A stretch of 14,823 nt of DNA from NCBI GenBank assembly GCA_934086255.1, contig CAKOIB010000024.1, forward strand, positions 1 to 14,823, given 5' to 3'. The stretch is from an uncultured Bacilli bacterium. Lineage in GTDB: Bacteria; Bacillota_I; Bacilli_A; RF39; UBA660. Positions 7,014 to 10,686 of the stretch are shown in pieces (positions within the stretch are counted from its first letter, which is position 1; each line of letters starts with the position of its first letter). Below the pieces are notes generated by a model. That model was given only the letters and a program-made list of their open reading frames with translations, was not told where the DNA came from and ran no database searches. Made by a program: the position numbers and the translations under genes.

Positions 7014-7560
7014 TTTGTATTCCTCCTTTAAAGTCTTCTTTTAATATTTGCATGTATATACTATCATGATAGATTCCTTCAAGATAGTGAGATTGCCTTC
7101 TTACTCCCAATTCTTTAAAACCACATTTTAAATAACACTTTCTAGCACGTTCATTAGTATCTAGCACTTCAAGCATAATATTATTAAGATTTAAATGATT
7201 AAACGCATAATCAAGTAATAAGTTAATTGCTTCAGTTCCATAACCTTTTTCTCTTTCATCTTTCTTACCTATCATAATACCAAGATTAGCAGTTTTATTT
7301 ATATGATCAATATTCATAAGAGATACATTTCCTATTAATTCATCATTAGATAACTTTACTATAGAAAGATATACTTTATCATCTTTTCTTGCTCTTTCTA
7401 CAAAATCCTTCTCATCTTCAAGAGTAAATATTTTACTATATTGATCTAAGTATATTGAAGTTTCATAATCATTAATCCACTTAGTAAACAAAATATAATC
7501 ATCTTCACTAAATGGTGATAAATAAATACTTTTTCCTATTATTTTTTTATAATGTTTCAT
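7006..7560 (-). CDS. GNAT-family N-acetyltransferase (RimJ/RimL-like)
   Basis: 184 residues, a single acetyl-CoA-dependent acetyltransferase domain. Evidence: the N-terminal L(R/S)PFSEDDYILFTKW strand-helix typical of the RimJ/RimL branch; acetyl-CoA-binding motif A with R103-E-K-G-Y-G108 followed by TEAINLLLDYAF; and the motif B region EVLDTNERARKCYLKCGF (131-148). The substrate (amine, ribosomal protein N-terminus or antibiotic) cannot be told from sequence. The ATG shares its A with the aspS stop (TAATG), so it is translationally coupled and should respond to aspartyl-tRNA levels through the aspS leader. The 3' end overlaps the next gene by eight bases. Confidence 0.85.
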   Translation of the reverse strand: MKHYKKIIGKSIYLSPFSEDDYILFTKWINDYETSIYLDQYSKIFTLEDEKDFVERARKDDKVYLSIVKLSNDELIGNVSLMNIDHINKTANLGIMIGKKDEREKGYGTEAINLLLDYAFNHLNLNNIMLEVLDTNERARKCYLKCGFKELGVRRQSHYLEGIYHDSIYMQILKEDFKGGIQNV

Positions 7561-9287
7561 TACTTTACCTCTTTTATATATAAATCTTTTAACTGAGCCT
7601 CATCAACATAATTCGGAGCATCAGTCATTAAACAACTAGCACTAGTAGTCTTAGGAAAAGCAATAACATCACGAATATTCTCAGTATTTGTAAGCAACAT
7701 TGTCAATCTATCTAAACCTAATGCAAGTCCTCCATGTGGTGGTGTTCCATACTTAAATGCTTCAAGTAAAAAGCCAAACTTTTCATCTTTTTCTTCTTCA
7801 GTTAACCCAATTGTCTCAAATATCTTATTTTGTAGATTCTTATCATGAATTCTAATTGATCCTCCACCTGCTTCATATCCATTTATTACTATATCATAAG
7901 CATCTGATAAGCATTTTAATGGATCAGTATTTAATAAATCTATATCACTATCCTTTACTTTAGTAAAAGGATGATGAAGTGCAACATATCTTTTTTCCTC
8001 TAAATCATATTCAAACATAGGAAAATCCACTACCCAAAGTAATTTATAATCATCTTTATTAATCAAATTAAGATCATTTGCAAGCTTTATTCTTAAAGCC
8101 CCAAGTGATTGTTTTACTACATCATAAGATCCTCCGGATAATAAAACAAGATCATTTTCTTCTAAAGAAAGAGCATTAATCAAATTATTTGAAACTTCTT
8201 CATTCATAAACTTAACTATACTTCCATTTAGTGTTTCATTATATTTTAAATAAACCACTCCAGTACTTTTATACTTCTTTACAAACTCACTTAAATTATC
8301 AAGATCCTTTCTAGAAAACTTATCACTAGCATTTTTAACCACTAAACAGTTTACTATTTCTTTATCCTTAAACATAGGAAACTCTGTATCTTTGAATATA
8401 CTAGTAACATCATTTATTTTCATATCAAATCTTAAATCAGGTTTATCACTTCCATATAGATCCATAGCCTTTTTATAAGGCATCCTATCAAGTGGTAATT
8501 TAATATCTATATTTTTTATTTCTTTAAATAATTTTTGTATTAAACCCTCAGTTATATTAATAACATCATCTTGAGTTACAAAACTCATTTCCATATCTAT
8601 TTGAGTAAACTCAGGTTGACGATCAGCACGTAAATCCTCATCTCTAAAACACTTTGCTATTTGAAAATACCTTTCAAAACCTGAAACCATAAGTAATTGC
8701 TTAAATATTTGAGGAGATTGAGGTAGTGCATAAAACTTATTCTTATTTACACGAGAAGGCACTAAATAATCTCTTGCACCCTCAGGAGTTGATTTACATA
8801 ATATTGGTGTTTCAACCTCAAGAAAATGATTATCTGATAAATAATTCCTTGCTATCATACATATTTTATGCCTTGTAATAAACTTACTAGATAACTCTTT
8901 TCTTCGAAGATCTAGATAACGATACTTTAGACGTGTTTCTTCACTAGCATTAGTATTAGAAACATCAAAAGGTGTATCAAGCGATTCATTTAAAATCTCT
9001 AAAGAAGATACTTCTACTTCAATATCTCCGGTTAATAAATTAGGATTTTTACTAGTTCTTTCTATTACCTTACCAAACACCTTAATTACACTTTCATTTT
9101 TTAATGATGATAACTCTTCAAAAAAAGTTTTTTCTGGAGATACCACTAATTGTATTATTCCGCTTCGATCACGAAGATCTATAAATAACATCCCCCCAAG
9201 ATTTCTTTTTTTACTAATCCATCCATACAATTCTACTTCTTGATTAATGTTATCAATACTTAAATCAGTATTAAATATTTTTTTCAT
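7560..9287 (-). CDS. aspS: Aspartyl-tRNA synthetase
   Basis: Charges tRNA-Asp. 575 residues, close to the usual bacterial length of about 590. The N-terminal OB anticodon-binding domain contains YGWISKKRNLGGMLFIDLRD (21-40). The catalytic domain has class II motif 1 near residues 150-161 (YL...FLEVETP), motif 2 FRDEDLRADRQPEFTQID (214-231), and motif 3 near the C-terminus (GLALGLDRLTMLL). A bacterial GAD insertion lies between motifs 2 and 3. I chose ATG 9287 (MKKIFNTDLS) because AAAGGA lies 8 bases upstream. The frame extends to an ATG at 9326, but that lies in the leader terminator. First gene of a three-gene operon controlled by a T-box. Confidence 0.96.
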   Translation of the reverse strand: MKKIFNTDLSIDNINQEVELYGWISKKRNLGGMLFIDLRDRSGIIQLVVSPEKTFFEELSSLKNESVIKVFGKVIERTSKNPNLLTGDIEVEVSSLEILNESLDTPFDVSNTNASEETRLKYRYLDLRRKELSSKFITRHKICMIARNYLSDNHFLEVETPILCKSTPEGARDYLVPSRVNKNKFYALPQSPQIFKQLLMVSGFERYFQIAKCFRDEDLRADRQPEFTQIDMEMSFVTQDDVINITEGLIQKLFKEIKNIDIKLPLDRMPYKKAMDLYGSDKPDLRFDMKINDVTSIFKDTEFPMFKDKEIVNCLVVKNASDKFSRKDLDNLSEFVKKYKSTGVVYLKYNETLNGSIVKFMNEEVSNNLINALSLEENDLVLLSGGSYDVVKQSLGALRIKLANDLNLINKDDYKLLWVVDFPMFEYDLEEKRYVALHHPFTKVKDSDIDLLNTDPLKCLSDAYDIVINGYEAGGGSIRIHDKNLQNKIFETIGLTEEEKDEKFGFLLEAFKYGTPPHGGLALGLDRLTMLLTNTENIRDVIAFPKTTSASCLMTDAPNYVDEAQLKDLYIKEVK

Positions 9288-9299
9288 TTTATCATTCCT

Positions 9300-9537
9300 T
9301 TCAATAAAAAAACAGTTATATCCCAAAGGGACGAATAACTGTTAAATCCGCGGTACCACCCAATTTATTATATAAAATATAATCTCTTTATTTATAACGG
9401 CAATTAACCGGCTTGTTCTACTTAATTCCTCAAGCACTCATGGTGTCTTTCATATTTAATTTTATACTAGTTCTCACCAAACACTAGCTCTCTTAAATAA
9501 GACTAAATATTACTTTTCCAATCAACGTTTATGTATA
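9300..9537 (-). ncRNA. T-box riboswitch leader (Asp specifier) of aspS
   Basis: A classic tRNA-sensing leader. The 15-base T-box TGGGTGGTACCGCGG is at 9362-9348. An intrinsic terminator pairs AACAGTTAT with ATAACTGTT (9343-9311), followed by a run of T. Stem I lies in the 5' part, with AGAGAG and GGTGAGAACTAG elements. The codon GAC at 9447-9445, in GAAAGACACC on the 3' side of Stem I, is placed as the Asp specifier. Uncharged tRNA-Asp should stabilise the antiterminator and switch on aspS and the two genes after it. Confidence 0.93.
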
Positions 9538-9538
9538 A

Positions 9539-9567
9539 ATTATAGAATACTTTTAGTTAATTGTCAA
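9539..9567 (-). promoter_or_regulatory. Promoter of the aspS T-box leader
   Basis: On the minus strand consensus TTGACA (9567-9562), a 17-nt spacer, then consensus TATAAT (9544-9539). Confidence 0.9.
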
Positions 9568-9639
9568 GACTTCCAAACTTAAGCAATATGTGATTTATTA
9601 CTTTTAAAAATAAGTAACAAAAAGATTTAACATGCAAAC

Positions 9640-9668
9640 TTGACACACAAACAATTATTTGCTATTAT
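9640..9668 (+). promoter_or_regulatory. Promoter of toxin-like mRNA, copy A
   Basis: TTGACA (9640-9645), a 17-nt spacer, then TATTAT (9663-9668). The start is predicted near 9675. Confidence 0.85.
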
Positions 9669-9693
9669 TATTTCAGGAGATGTGTTAATTGTT

Positions 9694-9710
9694 GGTACTC
9701 CTCTGTTCTA
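9694..9710 (+). repeat. Module X, copy A (mRNA leader)
   Basis: GGTACTCCTCTGTTCTA near the mRNA 5' end. Its inverted relative is at 9892-9911. The overlapping GTTGGTACT (9691-9699) is also perfectly complementary to AGTACCAAC (9842-9850) in the first terminator hairpin. Confidence 0.7.
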
Positions 9711-9747
9711 CTGTTTCTTAAGGAACAAGTAAACGGGGGTGATGTCT

Positions 9748-9828
9748 ATGGTGAAAGGATTTAATTATGTACAGTTTGATTGCATTTTGTGTAGTTTTAT
9801 TGTTACTAATTTTGTCAATAAAACATAA
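9748..9828 (+). CDS. Leader ORF overlapping the toxin-like ORF, copy A
   Basis: ATG at 9748 opens a 26-residue frame (MVKGFNYVQFDC...FVNKT) ending TAA at 9826-9828. It overlaps the hydrophobic ORF out of frame almost entirely. It has the best ribosome site of the locus: GGGGGTGAT, eight bases from the ATG and nearly complementary to the 16S 3' end. An in-frame ATG at 9742 sits too close to that site. It may exist to couple or tune translation of the toxin, as mok does for hok, rather than make a useful peptide. Confidence 0.4.
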   Translation: MVKGFNYVQFDCILCSFIVTNFVNKT

Positions 9829-9835
9829 AGACTAG
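9767..9835 (+). CDS. 22-residue hydrophobic peptide, type I toxin-like, copy A
   Basis: ATG at 9767, TAG at 9833-9835. The peptide starts MYSLIAFCVVLLLLILS and ends IKHKD: one transmembrane-length hydrophobic helix and a short charged tail. AAAGGA lies seven bases upstream. It resembles membrane-acting toxins of type I systems (Fst/TxpA/Hol_Tox-like in form). I cannot name a family by sequence. Support comes from a strong promoter, a convergent antisense RNA, conservation between the two tandem copies with a single residue difference near the C-terminus, and a similar third locus at 287-566. Cytoplasmic-membrane location is expected. Confidence 0.65.
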   Translation: MYSLIAFCVVLLLLILSIKHKD

Positions 9836-9873
9836 AAAAGAAGTACCAACTCAACATGAGTAGGTACTCTTTT
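9836..9873. terminator. Bidirectional terminator between toxin-like mRNA and antisense RNA, copy A
   Basis: AGTACC-A-ACTC...GAGT-A-GGTACT (9842-9868), flanked by AAAAG and CTTTT. It sits directly after the toxin stop and can end both convergent transcripts. Confidence 0.75.
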
Positions 9874-9891
9874 CAAACCATAAAAACAGCA

Positions 9892-9937
9892 TAGAATAGA
9901 GAGTACTAACCGCTAAATTAGCATATCTCTTTTTTTA
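9892..9937 (+). terminator. Module X' plus second terminator-like hairpin, copy A
   Basis: TAGAATAGAGAGTACTAACC (9892-9911) is an imperfect inverted copy of module X. It runs into GAGA...GCTA-AAT-TAGC...TCTC followed by seven T. On the plus strand this looks like a read-through terminator, giving a longer mRNA whose 3' end can pair with its 5' module X. Confidence 0.5.
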
Positions 9938-9977
9938 GTATATTCTTTTTTATATACTAAATGCGTTCTTTAAATAA

Positions 9978-10006
9978 ATTATATCTTATTTTTAACAAAA
10001 TATCAA
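9978..10006 (-). promoter_or_regulatory. Promoter of antisense RNA, copy A
   Basis: On the minus strand TTGATA (10006-10001), a 17-nt spacer, then TATAAT (9983-9978). It is identical in both hexamers to copy B. Confidence 0.8.
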
Positions 10007-10094
10007 TATTTTATGTTAATCTTTTAGACAACCAATAGGTACCACTAGTACTTTGCTTTTAAAAATAAGTAGCAAAAAGTTTTAACATGCAAAC

Positions 10095-10123
10095 TTGACA
10101 CGCAAACAATTATTTGCTATCAT
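10095..10123 (+). promoter_or_regulatory. Promoter of toxin-like mRNA, copy B
   Basis: TTGACA (10095-10100), a 17-nt spacer, then TATCAT (10118-10123). The -10 differs from TATTAT of copy A by one base and is expected to be weaker. Confidence 0.75.
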
Positions 10124-10148
10124 TATTTCAGGAGATGTGTTAATTGTT

Positions 10149-10165
10149 GGTACTCCTCTGTTCTA
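10149..10165 (+). repeat. Module X, copy B (mRNA leader)
   Basis: GGTACTCCTCTGTTCTA, identical to copy A. Its inverted partner is at 10344-10363. Confidence 0.7.
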
Positions 10166-10203
10166 CTGTTTCTTAAGGGGGCAAGTAAACGGGGGTGATG
10201 TCT

Positions 10204-10284
10204 ATGGTGAAAGGATTTAATTATGTACAGTTTGATTGCATTTTGTGTAGTTTTATTGTTACTAATTTTGTCAATAAAACATAA
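10204..10284 (+). CDS. Leader ORF overlapping the toxin-like ORF, copy B
   Basis: Same 26-codon frame as in copy A (MVKGFNYVQF...), with the same GGGGGTGAT ribosome site. It overlaps the hydrophobic ORF in another frame and ends at TAA 10282-10284. The frame is intact in both copies, which is compatible with a translational role, although the duplication may simply be young. Confidence 0.4.
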   Translation: MVKGFNYVQFDCILCSFIVTNFVNKT

Positions 10285-10291
10285 TGACTAG
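10223..10291 (+). CDS. 22-residue hydrophobic peptide, type I toxin-like, copy B
   Basis: ATG at 10223, TAG at 10289-10291. It is identical to the copy A peptide except that the second-to-last residue is Asn instead of Lys (IKHND). Same AAAGGA ribosome site, single hydrophobic helix and locus architecture. The reading frame is undamaged, so both copies may be active, with the weaker -10 of this copy suggesting lower expression. The toxin role is inferred. Confidence 0.65.
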   Translation: MYSLIAFCVVLLLLILSIKHND

Positions 10292-10329
10292 AAAAGAAGT
10301 ACCAACTCAACATGAGTAGGTACTCTTTT
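10292..10329. terminator. Bidirectional terminator, copy B
   Basis: Same hairpin as in copy A: AGTACC...GGTACT (10298-10324), flanked by AAAAG and CTTTT, immediately after the toxin stop. Confidence 0.75.
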
Positions 10330-10343
10330 CATAAATAACAACA

Positions 10344-10388
10344 TAGAACAGAGAGTACTAACCGCCAAATTAGCATATCTCTTTTTTT
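10344..10388 (+). terminator. Module X' plus second terminator-like hairpin, copy B
   Basis: TAGAACAGAGAGTACTAACC (10344-10363), then GCC-AAATTAGC and TCTCTTTTTTT. Compared with copy A the inner stem has a C/A mismatch in the mRNA but a U-G pair in the antisense RNA. Confidence 0.45.
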
Positions 10389-10428
10389 AGTATATTCTTT
10401 TTTATATACTAAATGCGTTCATAAATAA

Positions 10429-10457
10429 ATTATATCTTATTTTTAATAAAATATCAA
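10429..10457 (-). promoter_or_regulatory. Promoter of antisense RNA, copy B
   Basis: On the minus strand TTGATA (10457-10452), a 17-nt spacer, then TATAAT (10434-10429). The 23-bp repeats begin directly upstream of the -35. Confidence 0.8.
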
Positions 10458-10459
10458 TA

Positions 10460-10528
10460 TTACTTCAGTATTTTGTGCTTTTTTACTTCAGTGATTTGTG
10501 GTATTTTACTTCAGTATTTTGTGATAAT
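10460..10528. repeat. Three tandem 23-bp repeats
   Basis: TTACTTCAGTATTTTGTG starts at 10460, 10483 (with GTGATTTGTG) and 10506, an exact 23-base period. The last five bases of each unit vary. The array abuts the -35 of the copy B antisense promoter. It could be a regulator-binding array or leftover short repeats. There are too few units, and no distinct spacers, for CRISPR. Confidence 0.8.
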
Positions 10529-10585
10529 TTGTTATTTAAGAAAATATTTTAATTATTATACTTCTCTATTTTATCATTTCCTCCT

Positions 10586-10631
10586 TTGACAAAACTAATG
10601 ATAAATACAATAATTTCATTAGTTTTGTCAA
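10586..10631. repeat. 16-bp perfect inverted repeat
   Basis: TTGACAAAACTAATGA (10586-10601) and TCATTAGTTTTGTCAA (10616-10631) are exact reverse complements around a 14-nt loop. No T-run follows the right arm, so it is not an obvious terminator. It could be an operator, a small mobile-element remnant, or a structured RNA element. Confidence 0.75.
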
Positions 10632-10644
10632 GAAAGTATCAAAA

Positions 10645-10678
10645 TAAAAAAGCACCAACAAAATATGAGTCAGCACTT
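10645..10678 (-). terminator. Terminator of dnaE
   Basis: On the minus strand AAGTGCTGAC pairs with GTTGGTGCTT over 10 bp when G-U pairs are allowed, followed by TTTTTATTTT. The wobble pairs make it effective only in the leftward transcript. Confidence 0.7.
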
Positions 10679-10686
10679 ATTTTATA

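Larger units (their letters stand above)
9836..9971 (-). ncRNA. Antisense (antitoxin-like) RNA, copy A
   Basis: The inferred transcript of about 135 nt runs from the promoter at 9978-10006 to the shared hairpin. It contains a TTTAGTATA/TATACTAAA hairpin near the 5' end, and then a stretch (GGTTAGTACTCTC...TTCTATG) that resembles the toxin mRNA leader. It overlaps the toxin mRNA at its 3' end, the arrangement of txpA/RatA and bsrG/SR4. The ends are inferred. Confidence 0.6.
9601..10011. repeat. Tandem duplicate copy A of the small-peptide/antisense RNA locus
   Basis: About 410 bp, from CTTTTAAAAATAAGTA to AAAATATCAATATT, repeated with high identity at 10056-10462. The offset is 455-456 bases and a 44-bp unrelated spacer separates the copies. 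Differences include the -10 element, bases before the Shine-Dalgarno, one toxin codon, and one base in module X'. It reads as a fairly recent duplication in which all functional elements were kept. Confidence 0.9.
10292..10422 (-). ncRNA. Antisense (antitoxin-like) RNA, copy B
   Basis: The inferred transcript of about 130 nt runs from the promoter at 10429-10457 to the shared hairpin. It matches the copy A antisense RNA except for a few substitutions and a shorter stretch before the terminator. Cross-regulation between the two copies is expected because the pairing regions are nearly identical. Confidence 0.6.
10056..10462. repeat. Tandem duplicate copy B of the small-peptide/antisense RNA locus
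   Basis: Second copy of the unit at 9601-10011, with the same order of promoter, module X, leader ORF, toxin-like ORF, hairpins, and antisense promoter. It carries one extra base before the Shine-Dalgarno. It is followed directly by three 23-bp repeats that copy A lacks. Confidence 0.9.
10529..10686. other. AT-rich intergenic stretch between repeats and dnaE
   Basis: Apart from the inverted repeat and the dnaE terminator listed separately, I see no coding frame or promoter worth calling here. Confidence 0.5.

Noticed and set aside
9288..9326. Upstream extension of aspS to ATG 9326
   Set aside because: The extension falls in the terminator of the T-box leader. ATG 9287 has a proper Shine-Dalgarno and begins the normal AspRS N-terminus.
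9601..10462. Insertion sequence or transposon as the cause of the tandem repeats
   Set aside because: No transposase frame and no clear terminal inverted repeats at the edges of the ~410-bp units; simple duplication explains the pattern.
10460..10528. CRISPR array
   Set aside because: Only three units, repeat and 'spacer' together make 23 bases, and the variable part is only about five bases. No cas genes are in the window.
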